Assembly (NCBI GenBank): GCA_037951105.1
Contig: JBAMJV010003958.1
Coordinates: forward strand, 62,001-126,000
DNA: 64,000 nt
DNA from: Echinarachnius parma
Lineage: Eukaryota; Echinodermata; Echinoidea; Clypeasteroida; Echinarachniidae
Direction: 5' to 3'
This document shows, piece after piece, positions 19,201 to 31,325 of this stretch. A program made the translations under genes and the position numbers. Numbering within the stretch: position 1 is the first letter of the stretch; every line of letters starts with the position of its first letter. A model generated the notes under the pieces. That model did not search any database and was not told where the DNA came from. It saw only the letters and a program-made list of their open reading frames with translations.

Positions 19201-20896
19201 TTTTGTATCAAATTAATCAAGATTTAATTTTGAAGAATGTTAAAGTTGTATTTTGTCATTGTATAATAATAACAATGATGTATTTTATATAGCACATTTT
19301 CCATCTCGAATGTTCAAAAATCTTCTTTCTATTAACAACTTGCTTCTATGATGTAGAGAGATGTGTACGATTTTGTTCTCATCTGATTTTTCAGCATATG
19401 AGCAGCAGGCCAAAGCAATGGAGCGGTTTCCACTGCCCCTGCCAGCACAGCTCACCCACGAGATGAACTTGGGTCTCCTCCAACAGCAGCAACAACAATT
19501 ACAACAACAACAACAGCAGCTACATCAGCACCAGCAGCAGCAGCAGCAGCAACAACAACAACAACAGCAACAACAACAGCAACAACAACAACAGGGTGAG
19601 AAGGGGGTGACCAACCACCAGCCATCTGCTGCCAGTAGCGCCAGCATGCTGACAAGTCCAACGCAGAGCCAACCGGGTCCAAGCGCGCCTACCACAACAC
19701 CGTCCGCAACTGGGTCTGGTAAGCGGGGAAGGAAGCCCGGCTCGCGCAACAGCCAGTCGCGACGCCGAAGTGACCATGATCTCATAAATTCTGGGTTACC
19801 GGGCGAGCCGCGAGTGAGACCAGGCCCTACAGAGGAGGATATGAGCGAGGGCAAGGAGTACAGGTGCAAGGTTTGCCCGCAGGTGTATTACAGTAAGTCT
19901 GATGTTTTACTTCACGCTCGTTCGCATAAGGAAGGTAAGCCGTACAAGTGTGACGATTGCGGGAAGATGTTTTCGAGCACCTCGTACGTCACGCAGCACA
20001 TGAAGGTGCACACAAACGAGAAGCCCTACCAATGTACATTTTGCGAGAAGACTTTCAAGCAGCTGTCGCACCTGCAGCAGCACACGCGGATACACACGGG
20101 GGAGAGGCCTTACCGGTGCAACCAGGCTGGCTGTGAGAAGTCCTTCACACAGCTGTCCAACCTGCAGCAGCACTGGCGGAGACACAACAAGGACAAACCG
20201 TACAAGTGCCGCGACTGTTACCGGGCGTTCGACGACCTGGAGGTGTTGCAGAACCACTCGCAGTCGCACGAGAACAACCGACGCGACAAGCGCTACTCGT
20301 GCGGCGTCTGCGGGAAATCCTACGTGCAGGAGCTATACCTGATGAAGCACATGGAAAAGCATCCGCACGTGGTCGGCCAGCCCATCAACATCATCAACCA
20401 CGTCACCAACTCGGTGACGACTATCAACCCGCACATCGGCGCCAGCCCACAGGCTGGCCCGCCGCCTGAGTTCAAGCCCAAGAAGAAGAAGAAGAAGCGG
20501 CAACACCAGCAGCCTCAGCACCAGCCCATGACGACATCGGCGATGGACATTCCGCTGCCCCTCCCGCCGGTCAGCGTGATGTCCAATCCCAATGTGTCCC
20601 TGGAGCGCAACTCGTACAGCGTGCCCCCGCCCCCGGCCCCACACCATGAGGTAAGACAGGGTAGCGAGACACCGGGGCCGGGAACCAGCGTGAGTACGCC
20701 GCACTCCCAGTCGCCGTACCTCCACCACACCAACGGCATCATGACATCCCAGGCTATGGGGATGCTGCCGCACAACATGTCCACCAGTGCCCTTCACTCG
20801 GCACTGCCACCGTTCCACAATGCGGCCAGCTTCCCCATGTCGCTGCCCGCTGGAGTCAACCCGGTCCTCTCTACTATGTATAACATGGCAAGGTGA
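16169..20896 (+). CDS. rotund/squeeze/ZNF384-like C2H2 transcription factor (three exons)
   Basis: Exons 16169-16246, 18348-18408 and 19395-20896 have GT/AG borders and keep one frame (phases 0 and 1), giving about 546 residues. After a short N-terminus comes a polyglutamine tract (about 76-113), a basic RGRKPGSRN patch, six C2H2 fingers (about 201-368), a lysine run (about 407-416) and a Pro/His/Met-rich tail. The finger linkers and sequences such as KQLSHLQQHTRIHTGERPY, CEKSFTQLSNLQQH and YLMKHMEKH are hallmarks of the Drosophila rotund/squeeze and vertebrate ZNF362/ZNF384 family, which are nuclear DNA-binding regulators. SGLP upstream of the fingers also matches ZNF384. In vertebrate ZNF384 the polyQ tract lies after the fingers; here it lies before them. 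Introns contain palindromic elements at 16324-17580 and 18569-19029. Untranslated 5' exons may lie further left. Confidence 0.82.
16324..17580. mobile_element. Foldback DNA transposon in the first intron of the zinc-finger gene
   Basis: The ends are TAAGGCTGAGTC and, inverted, TTAAGGCCGAGTCGG. Longer arms match around ACATGGCATTTGAAAGCTGA (left) against the complement near 17110-17135, CCCCAAAACAATGAAAA against TTTTCATTGTTTTGGGG, and AAAAAGTGGCT against AGCCACTTTTT. There is no coding frame, so it is nonautonomous. A TAA/TTA at the edges would fit the 3-base target of PIF/Harbinger elements, but that assignment is tentative. Confidence 0.75.
17820..17985. repeat. Short interspersed motif repeat (CTATAGACAGGTGGCC type)
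   Basis: The segment has three or four imperfect repeats of a motif like CTATAGACAGGTGGCCACT (GACCACTATAGACAGG, GCCGCTATAGATGGG, AGCTATAGACAGGTGG), partly palindromic at GGTCAATGTTGACC. It lies in the first intron of the zinc-finger gene. Confidence 0.5.
18348..18408 (+). CDS. Second coding exon of the zinc-finger gene
   Basis: The exon is 61 bases, flanked by a polypyrimidine-rich acceptor (TTATCCTGTTTACAG) and a consensus donor (GTAAGT). It encodes QASRFPIRVPHLVNAKQDRA and one base of the following Thr codon, which the next exon completes. Confidence 0.72.
18569..19029. mobile_element. Palindromic nonautonomous element with ACCGTAAATACCGGCG ends
   Basis: The left end TACCGTAAATACCGGCGCAA and right end CGCCGGTATGTACGGTA are inverted repeats, and CCGCGTAAACGCCGCA recurs inverted inside. 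The ends suggest a TA target site. It sits in the intron just before the main zinc-finger exon. Confidence 0.8.
19262..19322. repeat. Fragment of an AATAATAATA-tailed interspersed repeat
   Basis: AATAATAACAATGATG is followed by a TATATAGCACATTTTCCATC-like core. The arrangement resembles the pieces at 26828-26885 and 27535-27604, where a tri-nucleotide ATA/TTA tail adjoins a GCGCT core. Only weakly supported. Confidence 0.35.
19395..20896 (+). CDS. Main exon of the zinc-finger gene: polyQ and six C2H2 fingers
   Basis: The acceptor is CTGATTTTTCAG at 19394, so the ATG at 19361 lies in the intron and is not the start. Fingers 1-6 begin YRCKVC, YKCDDC, YQCTFC, YRCNQAGC, YKCRDC and YSCGVC, each ending in HxxxH. 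The CAA/CAG tract at about 19481-19595 mixes both Gln codons, with CAA predominating at its end. The stop is TGA at 20894. The bases around it (ATGGCAAG then GTGAGG) also resemble a splice donor, so an alternative 3' exon cannot be excluded. Confidence 0.88.
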
Positions 20897-22883
20897 GGTA
20901 AGGCGTGAAACCTAGGCTAGGGTCTGAATCTTTTGAGTACCAATTTGGCGTCACTTTGTATGATCAGAAAATTCATTTTGATTTTCAGTCTACATGTAAC
21001 TGGTCTTTTTTCACATTAGTATAACATGGTGAGGTGAAATAATGTAAGAAATAGCAGAGTTCTCTCCTGGGTATATAAACAACATTTTTTTGATCAGTTT
21101 GGTGTTACTTTCTGTGGTATGATATATACAGTTTGTGACTTTTGAAAGTTCACAGAGAATATCAATTTGTATGGAACCCTAAAAAGTATATTTTATTTGC
21201 TTTTGTGTTAAAAAGCCAAATTTATTCAAGTCAAACTAGAGATATTTTTTTACTACAAATTTCTCCTACTCTCCTGTTGTAATCATTTCTTATTCATTCA
21301 AGTCAAACTTGAAATATTCCTGAGCCTTTGTGGCTTAAGTTTCCTATGCAGTTCAAGCCAAGCTGGGTCTATAGTCTATACATGTAAACACATGCCCACT
21401 TGCCCGGGGCCAGTAAAGGTTTGATTTGGGCCAGCATCTTGGGTGAAGTATGAAAAATAGTGGCCCAAACTGAGCAAGCTGAATCTGCTAAACAAATCAA
21501 TGAATTGAAGAATAATTCTACTACTAGGGCAAGTGAATGTTTCCTTTGGGTAAGTATTTGTTCTATTTTTTACAGATTTACATGGCTAAAGGGACCAGAA
21601 CTTAGAAAAGCTATACATACATGTATGCATGTACATGTAGCAAGCACCCTGGAATCAGGGACATCTTCATATCTTATGGCTATTTCTTTGTGACATTCAC
21701 TGGCAGCTTGGTGAATTCTGTACTTAATTTCTTCTTTCTCTTTGAACATACTGCATCAAGAAGATGATGAAATAAGGACCATGTTTCTAATCTCCATTTC
21801 TGAACCAAAACAAATCATGTTTATTAGAGTCTTAACTTGCTTGTAAACGTTTTTCCTGTGTAAATTTAACAACGAAACTGTCCACCGATATCAGTATTGT
21901 GCTTTGGTGTCAAGTAAAATCTGAATCTGAAATGTATATCTTTGACCAAAGTATTCGGCTAGAGCCTATGGATGTATGTTTTCTATTTTTTTTAAGTTGA
22001 CACTTGTCAAGTCATAGAAAGTGACGCCAAACTGTACTTCAATAACTAGGTGGGAGCAAGCATATTTTTGCTATTTTTGTAAATGTTGATGAAATGCTTT
22101 TTAAAAGTGAAGAAAATGTACTGTCTTGTGTTTTTGTGTCTTTTTGTACAGTGTACAAAGCTGTACTTTTTTTGAGCAAAGCTTATTCTGAAATGCATTT
22201 TCCTATACATGTATATTATTTTTTTTAAAACAAGGTCCAGTGTTTTTAAGTAAGCGAAACTTGTACATTTTTACTTACAATGTACACTGATAACAGAAAA
22301 AAATAGCATGACTTGTGCATTTAACACTTCTGATCATATCCACTTTGTGAATTCCCCTTTTTTGTGATGTAATTTACAAAAATACTTAAATCTGAATCTT
22401 GTAGAATTTCTTAAATATTTCAAGAATAATGATATTGATTTATATATACTTGTAATTAGAATCTATTTACAATTCTGCCAATATCAAATGCAATTTTGTA
22501 ACATTTTCAATATAAGAATTGAAAATAAATTAAAACTAACCGTCTTAAAAAGTTCCAAAAATGTTGTGTATTCATGAAAAAACACTTCCTTAAATAAAGT
22601 CCAAGATAAAAAAAAAAGGAACAAACTTGAAGAGAGAAACACCTTGACATAATATGACAAATTTGTAGTGCTTTAAATAGTGTATGCATGAAGATGTAGA
22701 TTTAGCTGTATTATAATAAAGACATTCTGAATTAGAATACACAAGAGGCTGTTTAAAAAAATGAATGACATCTCATACTTGTTAGCTTTATTATTTAAGT
22801 GTCAGTTGGTTTTGTTCTGGGGAATTCATAATTCTCAATCATGTATGAGTAATTGATAACAGTCTGCCCATTTTATAATGGTT
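20897..22883 (+). other. Probable 3' untranslated region of the zinc-finger gene
   Basis: The region is AT-rich and without credible frames. A partial repeat of the end of the coding exon (TATAACATGGTGAGGTGA at about 21021) lies some 145 bases after the original (TATAACATGGCAAGGTGAGG). A candidate polyadenylation signal AATAAA is at 22715-22720, with others near 22524 and further downstream. The exact transcript end cannot be told. Confidence 0.5.
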
Positions 22884-23334
22884 TTAAAGCCAAATAACAG
22901 TACTGGAAAACGCCCCACACACAACTAAAGAAAAATATGCAATCAGCTACCACGTGAACGGTGAAAGAATATCACAATTTAGATGTTGATGAAAAGATTT
23001 TGACAAAAACTGCTTTAAAATTGACTAATTGAGCATTAAAAGGTTCAAAATAAAACAATCTTTGACAAAGTTCTATTCAACCGCGTATGCGTTGCGTGCA
23101 AAAGATTAAATGCTAATGCACCATGTTTACGGTATGCAGGCTTGTCGATATCTCAAGCCCAGCGCTAGCGGAGCGGACAGATTCGACTGGCAGTGAATTT
23201 AGGCCAAATTTCACCTTTGGTATTAAAGTGCGGATTTTACCACATGAGCCCTTTTCTATACTTATTCAACAATAAATTAGTTTGACTGATAGATGTTTTC
23301 GGTAACTCTCCCATTTCTGTTATTTGGCTTTTAA
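22884..23334. mobile_element. Palindromic element with TTAAAGCCAAATAACAG ends
   Basis: TTAAAGCCAAATAACAG on the left is the inverted complement of CTGTTATTTGGCTTTTAA on the right (one base difference). It is about 450 bases, noncoding, and belongs to the TTAAAG-ended group common in the right half of the window. Confidence 0.75.
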
Positions 23335-24922
23335 AATGGTTAGCAACCCATATAATTGCTATGCCTACAGGCTATACAGTGAATTATCATAAATCTGTAT
23401 TATTAGTACCTATAATTATGCTAAATGTACCTTGGAAAACAGCTTATATTTTAATGTCCGGATTTTATGATTCAGAATTTCTATTTTTCCTTGACCAAAG
23501 CTTCGGAATATTATTAATGTTCTGAATATAAACATTAAGGATTATTTCAGTCCTTCGATGAAATGTATGTAATACATGTTTCTATTATGTTTTTATTATC
23601 TTTTCTTTTCTTTAAATATCAGTAGTATTATTGTGATTCATTGTATGGTAGTTTTAAGGTGACCAAAGAAAATTTTCCTAGAAATTATGACTTCATTTTC
23701 TTCAGATTTTGGCTGATATTTGATTATATGCAAATGAGTTGATGTGAACTTTGAAAATATAGGACCAACGATTAGTTATTCTTTACAGATTGCATGAATA
23801 ATTTATGTAGAATAATTCCATTTTTGTATGTGTATCGACAATACAGATTATGATATTTTTTTCTTCTTTTATGGTGATACCATATGTATGTATTATTTGT
23901 ATACTGTAACAATTTATTGTTTTTCTGTAAGATATTTTTGACAGTACACAGACAGGGTCTACACAAAATAAATGAGAGGTTGTTATAATCACTGGGTGGC
24001 TTGGTAGCCAAGGGCAACCAACAATAATATTTTGGCAACTAAAATCTTGTGAATGCAGAATTTTACTTGACTAAAAGGGGGCATAGGGCAACCAAATCTA
24101 GCAATTTTTTCTTCAATATTTGGCTTATTTACTTTGATTTAAAGCCATGCATTTCTGGTTTTGGGCCTCCAAAAATTTGATATTTGCTAATTATCTACAT
24201 TGTACTTGCCCAACTGGGCCATTGAGAGAAAGAAATAGATTTTAATTGCTTCATTTATAAAATACACATTTAGTAAAGTGATTAAATGTGTACTATTTGG
24301 ATACAGGGTACAGAGAGTGTTATAATACTGAATTTGCTGAGGTCTGCAAACGAAATGTGTATATGTGAGAAACCAGCTTTGAGAAACATGTAACTGAAAT
24401 ATTAAGTCCTTAATAAGCTGCCTCTGCCATTTTTCACATAGATTACAGATTATGTATACCCGAGAGAATAAAACATGTTAAGCGACTCTGAAATTTATAG
24501 ATGATGGATAGATGCTCATTTTCAATCAAACATACAAAACTGTTACAAAGAAATGTGTCATCCATCGGTAAAAGAAAACAATAACAAGTATGTAGTTCAT
24601 TCAAACTATATAACAACAAAAAACAATTACATGTAGATGTAGGCATGAACACTTGCATGCCAACATAAAAGAAACATTACTTGTCCAGTTGTACCTATTT
24701 GGTTTGATCTGGTCACTAGACTAAACTAAATTTGTTACAATATTGAGTATAATAAGTATTTGTAATTAGATCATTTAAAATTGTGAGATTGCTGTCTCCA
24801 AGACAAATTTATCACAGATCTGCATTTTCCCCAATGCTCAAGTTTGTTGTACTTGTAAAGAAACAATGTTCTGTAGGAGGTTTGTGTAATTTGACTTGAA
24901 GATGATTAATTTTGGAGTAAAC
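23335..24922. other. AT-rich intergenic or 3' untranslated sequence
   Basis: I see no gene, no clear repeat and no conserved motif in this stretch. Confidence 0.4.
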
Positions 24923-25264
24923 TAAGGCTGTGGTCACACGATGCTTGCGATCACCTGCAACAAGACAATATAAGTTATGAAGGGCAGATCATGTCCAAAA
25001 TAACCAAACGTCACAATGGAAATATGGAATGCGAGCGAAAAAGACACATTCGATTCGGTCAAATAACCTTTGCACTTATTATCAAAGCCTGTGCGGTCAA
25101 GCTGTGAAGGGTCGATTTTGTACAGCTGCAGTACGGAGCTGCAGTGAAAATGTTATGTACAACAGGGTTATGCTTTAGTTTGACAATATCCGCCTTTCAT
25201 GTGCACAATCGACCCATTGCAGCTCATCGCAACCCATCGCAAGCACCGTGTGACCACAGCCTAA
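24923..25264. mobile_element. Short palindromic element, GGCTGTGGTCACACG ends
   Basis: TAAGGCTGTGGTCACACG at the left is inverted as CGTGTGACCACAGCCTAA at the right, and TGCTTGCGAT pairs with ATCGCAAGCA. The element is 342 bases with no frame. The TAA/TTA edges would fit a PIF/Harbinger-type target site. Confidence 0.85.
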
Positions 25265-28200
25265 TGAGAGTGGCATTAATTAGTTAGGAGTGCCTTTGGA
25301 CTTTGTCTTTGACTATTGATGGTTAATAAATGTATTGCCAGGTGGCATACTCACGATGAAATAATACGCACATGAGAGAAAGGGCATTATGATTGTTGAA
25401 TATTCTGAATAAAGTTTGTGTCAAAGTTCTTACAAGGTGAATTTCGTGCATCAGATACACATGTAAAGTACACACTGTAAAATAGACACAGTGTAAAATG
25501 CACTCAGTGTTAAATAGACACAGTGTAAAATAAACACATAAAATACACACCAAGTGGAAAATACACTGTAAAATACACAAACGTTGGTTAGACTTGGTAG
25601 TTAGTTCCTGTAGTTGTAGAGTATTATTGAAATGTGCTGAATGTGTAAATATTTGTCTGTTTTTTATAGTCCTAAAGCTGTAAAGATTATGTTGGACAGC
25701 ATCGCTGTTTTTATTGTGTTCTACTGTACAATAGCATTTGACCTATAGATATGTGACTACTTTGCTTCTAGAACTGTATTTTTAGATGATATATCATTTC
25801 TTATGTCATTTTATTTGAGACCAAATCATACAAATTGATAATGTTTTATTATACTTTATAGATTACTTGTGCACATGTATGATAGAACTTTTGAATATGA
25901 AATCAAGATCATCTACATTTATTCTAATAGTCATTTATCTATTTGACTTTGGATTCTTAATCATGTTCATACTTATTCAGAAATTGTAAGCATATTATGA
26001 ATTTTAGCCAAGATAGGATCATCACTTTAGTTGGTAAGATTTTGATTTTCTAGAGTCCAACATTTTATTTTTATGATCATTAACTTCCATAGTTGTGATA
26101 AACTGTTATTTAGCTGGTTGGTTTGAACAAAACTAGTGGCTTGTGTGATTTTATTTGAGACCAAATCATGAATGTTATTGTTAACAGTGTTCAATATTAC
26201 TATGAATTATTTTGTGAAATCAAGGTAATCCACAATTATTCTTTTATAGTCTGTTTACTCGGCTACTTTATCTAACATTCTTAATCATGTGTTTATTCAG
26301 AATCAATATGCTTACTATGAACCATTGCCTAAATGTCAAGTGTTGTTTCAAATGTATTTTTGAATATTTTATTATTCCATAGTACTGTTTTTGAGATTTT
26401 ATCTTTAAATATAAGTCACAAAGTGCAAGATATGAAAATAGATTGAACCAGCACTTAAAGGTATTATTTAACTATGTTTCCAGTTTTACCACTGCTTATA
26501 TAAATGGCCCCACATGGTATAGAATACCTGATGTAATCTAAAATTGAGGCCCTGAAAATTGCACTTCAAATTTGTTATGAGAAAAGTGAAACTGTGATGA
26601 CCAGTTTCACCATGGTCAATTTCCAACATTGGTTCAACTTTATAGAGTAAACCATCTCACTAAAAGATTTGTTATTAACCATAGATATCTTTATTTTTAT
26701 AGCCTAGCTTTCAAAACGTTTGTATTCTTGAGGGTTAATGATAATTTAAAACAAATCTTCAAATAAATTCTCAATTTAAAACAATGCCTTTAAATATTTC
26801 ACCTTCATCTCAATTGATTGAGATATAATGATAATAATAATACATAATATTTGTATGGCGCTTAATACTGATGTTTCTAAGCGTAAGATACAAAATATGC
26901 CTATTTACAAAGCCATTTTTTCTAAACATGAACTGCCTGACATTTTAGATTGTAAGTATATGTATATTAAAAGGCTGTTGAAGCACAAATACCTTAAAAT
27001 CTTCTTTCTCTGCCATTTACCTTTTTTTGTTGCATATTAGAGAATTTTGTTACTAGATGAAAAAGTACTATTTTGCAAATTTGATGATGTATATTTAGCT
27101 ATAGCCCTTGTTACTTTGTACTTCTATTTTCGTATGACTTATACTGTAATTGGGTCACAATTTTAAAAAGCGTGTTTTATAGAATTGTTTTTAACTTTTT
27201 GTTGATGATTATGATGTTTGTATAATATCCAGTTCTTATCAATGCAGACAATAATTGTCGACATCTCTATAGATTTTATCCCAAACTTTTTTTGTTGTGG
27301 ATATTAATGATGAAAGTGGATTATGTTTATTCCAGTTATTTGAATTGATTTGACGAAGCAACATGTCACGTGACACACACACATGTATATTCCTTTTACC
27401 CGTCTTTTATTTTGTCACTGTTAAACAGTGCATTTGTAATTAATGTGATTTCATCTCATGTATCTCAACTTCTCCTCTTGGAAGCTTTATTCCCCATGTA
27501 CATGTTCATGTTCATGTTTATGTTCATGTACATGTTCATGTAAAGCGCTATGATCCCCACGGGAATAGCGCTATCTAAATAACCGTTATTATTATTATTA
27601 TTACATAAGCATGGTTGTGTAGCAGAAAACATTTTTTTCTTCTTTTTAACTCATTTGTGAAAACACGTATTGAAGCAATGCCAACTCAAATTCTCTCATC
27701 AATATCTATTTCCAATGGAATCTTAACCTTGTCATAATAGGCGTTACTAACTTTTTAGATTCATGTCTTGTATTTGATTTCTTTATGTCAGTAGTAAGAT
27801 TGGTTACATTTGGCTTTAATTTCATATTGTGATGCTGATTCTTATGTGTCTTGTATAGTTTACTCGGTATCATTCTCTACTATTTCATTGTAATAATTAT
27901 TTTTGCTCGTTTTTATTTCACTGCTGTAAATTACGAAAACTATCGTACTTGTATAGCTGTAATTATGCTGATATCAACATGCCATTTTTTGTGTAAGAAA
28001 TGCTTTATATATTCTCACCATTGATTTCACTACACATTGATGCACCACTGTGGGTTTTGTATAAGTATGTATGTACAATTGTATGTCTGAAGTATAGTAT
28101 GATGTAATATCTTGTGTACAAAAAAAAGGCAACTGCTGCGCGTTTTACTCAAGAAAGTGTAGATTTTCTTTTTATTCTGAGGAGCGTAACAGACATATAG

Positions 28201-28686
28201 ATTCACTGTAGTAGATGAGATTTTAATGCAGATGATTTTACTTTTGTAGATTGTTTAAAATAGATGGAGTAAGTTGGGCAAATTATATATTTTATAGACG
28301 CATAGAATAGATGATCAATGTATATCAATTGTATTGAATAAATTGGTGAATTGAGTGGTATTTCTTCATTTGGGACACGACGACGAGCATTTTGCTGCGG
28401 TAGAAAATTCCAGCAAATTTGTTGCCAAATTCCATTTCCAAATGTAGAATGCCAGTGAGATGAATCTTGAATGTGTATAATGCTTTAAACTATAAATGTA
28501 TGTATTACAAAAAAACTAATTGGTGTAACGGAGCTGTATATCATTAAATCTGGGCAAGTATATGGCAAATAATTCTGTGTTCTTCTAACTTTGTTTTGAT
28601 TGGTTTTGTGTCATGATTGGATGATTGAATGAGACCAACATAACTCACCCAGAGAATACTTGTTGCAAATTAGCAAGATCAATTCA
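25265..28686. other. AT-rich intergenic region with minor repeats
   Basis: No gene was recognised. A short GTGTAAAATACACA-type imperfect repeat lies at about 25455-25580. Pieces of an ATA-tailed repeat are at 26828-26885 and 27535-27604, the latter preceded by TTCATGTACATG-type repeats from about 27495. AATAAA occurs at 28337-28342 and could end a very long transcript of the zinc-finger gene, but nothing proves it. Confidence 0.4.
27495..27604. repeat. ATGTTCATG repeats and GCGCT/TTATTA-tailed repeat
   Basis: ATGTTCATGTTCATGTTTATG is followed by TAAAGCGCTATGATC, AATAGCGCTATCTAAATAA and a run of TTA. The GCGCTA pair flanks a short loop. This resembles the end of a short interspersed element common in marine invertebrates; the family is not identified. 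Confidence 0.45.
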
Positions 28687-29041
28687 ACCACCTTCACCAT
28701 CACCATCACCACCACCACCACCACCACCACCACCACCACCACCACCACCACCACCACCACCACCACCACCACCACCACCACCACCACCACCACCACCACC
28801 ACCACCACCACCACCACCACCACCACCACCACCATTACCATTACCACCACCACCACCACCACCACCACCACCACCACCACCACCACCACCACCACCACCA
28901 CCACCACCACCACCACCATTACCACCACCACCACCACCACCACCACCACCACCATTACCACCACCACCACCACCACCACCATTACCACCACCACCACCAT
29001 TACCACCACTACCACCACCACCACCACACCACCACGACCAC
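28687..29041. repeat. ACC trinucleotide microsatellite, about 345 bases
   Basis: More than a hundred nearly perfect ACC units are broken by isolated ATT or ATC units. The long open frames it creates in several phases (Pro, Thr or Val runs) are artefacts of the repeat. Confidence 0.97.
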
Positions 29042-29253
29042 CTACCTTGCAGATAGCAAACATAAACAAAATAAATGACATATAATTATATTGCAAATAC
29101 AATCATTTTCTTTTATAGAAATATTTGTTTAATTCAAAAGTTCTGTTTTGAACACTTTAACTATAGTACATGTGGTAATTTACAGTTATAATTAATAAAC
29201 ATCCAAGGTGAAATTCCCATCCTCGTACAATTTGTTCATGAAGGGAAAATATA

Positions 29254-30793
29254 TTAGTCGTGTAGACGGTCCATTGGGTCGTGTACAAGACCTGGAAAAG
29301 TTCTTTAGTCCAATGTTTTTTTATTGATACATATTCTAGAAAGGTTAAGGAAAATTTTCAGCTTTGTTGCCACCTTGGCAACATTGGGCAACTTTTTTTA
29401 TAAGCATTTTAAAGTTAATTAGCTAATTTGCATATTTGTGAAATAAGGTCAGGGGTCATTGTCTATCTAGGAATTGTACAATATTGATAAAAACAAGTAT
29501 TCTAATATATTTTTGGGCAAGGATTCCATTTCCGGTGCTCGTTTTTAAGTGCCATAGGGGCAACACCCTGAAATCCAAGATGGCTGCCCCTAATTTGCAT
29601 ATTTATGAATATTATTGATTTTTAGTGGCTACAGCCTCTAATAAGCAATAATTCCAGATTATTATTCGTCAGTTATGTTCTAAGTATGTATTTAAGATAT
29701 AAAAGATTAGTTGCCATCATGGCAACCTCTAGTAATGCATATTATTTGCATTATTAATTATTTTACCTAATTTGCATATTCCCCTGACTCGAGTATATTG
29801 GGAACCCGGAAAGTAAAAATGACAAGTGATACCACTTTTCCAAGGTTTTGGGGGGCAACAGATCCATTTTTGATACTTATTTCCCTGTATCACCATGGCA
29901 ACCATCTCAAATCAAACATGGCTGCTCCCCAAATTACACATGTTATGATACACGACTATATTATTTCGGTTATATTAGATCAATATTATAATGTTTGGAC
30001 TTTTAATTATTGGAAATATGAACTAGAATACTTGAATCATAATGTAGTTGTTTACTTACAGTAAAACAATCATACTGTTATAAAATAAATGCCATTAAAG
30101 TGGCAAATAGCAGTAATACCTTAAAAATGACAAAGGCGGCCATCTTGGATTTATGTGGGTTGCCAAGGTGAAACGTCAAATTAAGTATCATAAATGGATT
30201 TGTTGCCCCCTTAAACATTGGAAAAGTGGTATTACTTGTCATTTTTACTTTCCGGGTTCCCAATATACTCGATTTGGGGGAATATGCAAATTAGGTAAAA
30301 TACCTAATTATGCAAATTGAATGCATTGCTAGAGGTTGCCGAGGTGGTACCCAAGCTAAATGATCGTTATCACACATGTAGAACATGATTGAGGAAAATA
30401 ATATGTAATAATGGCTTATAAGAGGCTGTAGCCACTGAAAATCAATAATATTCATAAATATGCAAATTAGGGGCAGCCATCTTGGATTTCAGGGTGTTGC
30501 CCATATGGCACTTACAAACGAGCACCGGAAATGGAATCCTTGCCCCTAAATACCCTATTATACTTGTTTTGATCAATATTGTACTATTCCTAGATAGAAA
30601 ATGACCCCTGACCTTATTTCACAAATATGCAAATTACCTAATTAACTTTATAATGCTTATAAAAAAAGTTGCCCAATGTTGCCAAGGTGGCAACAAAGCT
30701 AAACATTTCTTCTTAACCTTTCTAGAATAAGAATCAATAAAAAAACGTTGGACTAAAGAACGTGTCCAGGTCCTAGAAAAATCTACACGACTA
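29254..30793. mobile_element. Large foldback element, about 1.54 kb with arms near 0.7 kb
   Basis: The ends TAGTCGTGTAGA and TCTACACGACTA are inverted. Almost the whole length pairs: CAACATTGGGCAACTTTTTT, GTCAGGGGTCATT, ATTCCATTTCCGGTGCTCG, CAAGATGGCTGCCCC and GGAACCCGGAAAGTAAAAAT all have inverted partners in the other arm. The centre lies near 30.03 kb. There is no coding frame, so it is nonautonomous; the superfamily is unknown. Confidence 0.9.
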
Positions 30794-31082
30794 TATGTAT
30801 ATAGTACCATTATAATATATTTGTTTACATTACACAACAAAGAAAATGTATACCTGTAATATAAATGTGAACTGCACATATCAACAATACAAATATATTC
30901 TCTCTGTAATAGACACCATAAATGTCTTGTGTACAGTTCAATTCATTTGACAGGACAGGCTTCGACTACGGTACCGCAATTTTTTATTTACATAAGGATT
31001 TACCTGAAGATTTAAAGGGAAGCTAAATTGCAGAATTTTGCTTTCTGGCACATGTATGTATAAGCATCATCCTGCCATTTCA

Positions 31083-31252
31083 GGGCCCAGTTGCAGAAAT
31101 TGTTGCAATCCGAATGTTAAGTTGCAATCGGTTGCAAGTCAGATAATGTGACTAAATGCGCAAATCTGATTGGTTAAAATGTGCATATTTTCTGACTAGC
31201 AATCAATAATGTAACTTTACAATCGATGGTATCTCTCTCTGCAACGGTGCCC
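31083..31252. mobile_element. Palindromic MITE, family with copy at 61775
   Basis: The ends are GGGCCCAGTTGCAGAAAT and CTCTGCAACGGTGCCC. Internal GCAAATCTGATTGG and AGTCAGATAATGTG match the copy at 61775-61943. Confidence 0.8.
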
Positions 31253-31325
31253 ATGTCATATAAACCCTGTTGGGAATCACTGATAATGAAATCAATGCAT
31301 TATTGTAAACCGCCGATCTCTGCCA

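Noticed and set aside
19452-20818. Frames on the - strand opposite the zinc-finger exon
   Set aside because: They are shadows of a GC-rich, repeat-containing coding exon on the + strand.
28611-29102. Long frames of poly-Pro, poly-Thr or poly-Val
   Set aside because: They arise from the ACC microsatellite in every phase.
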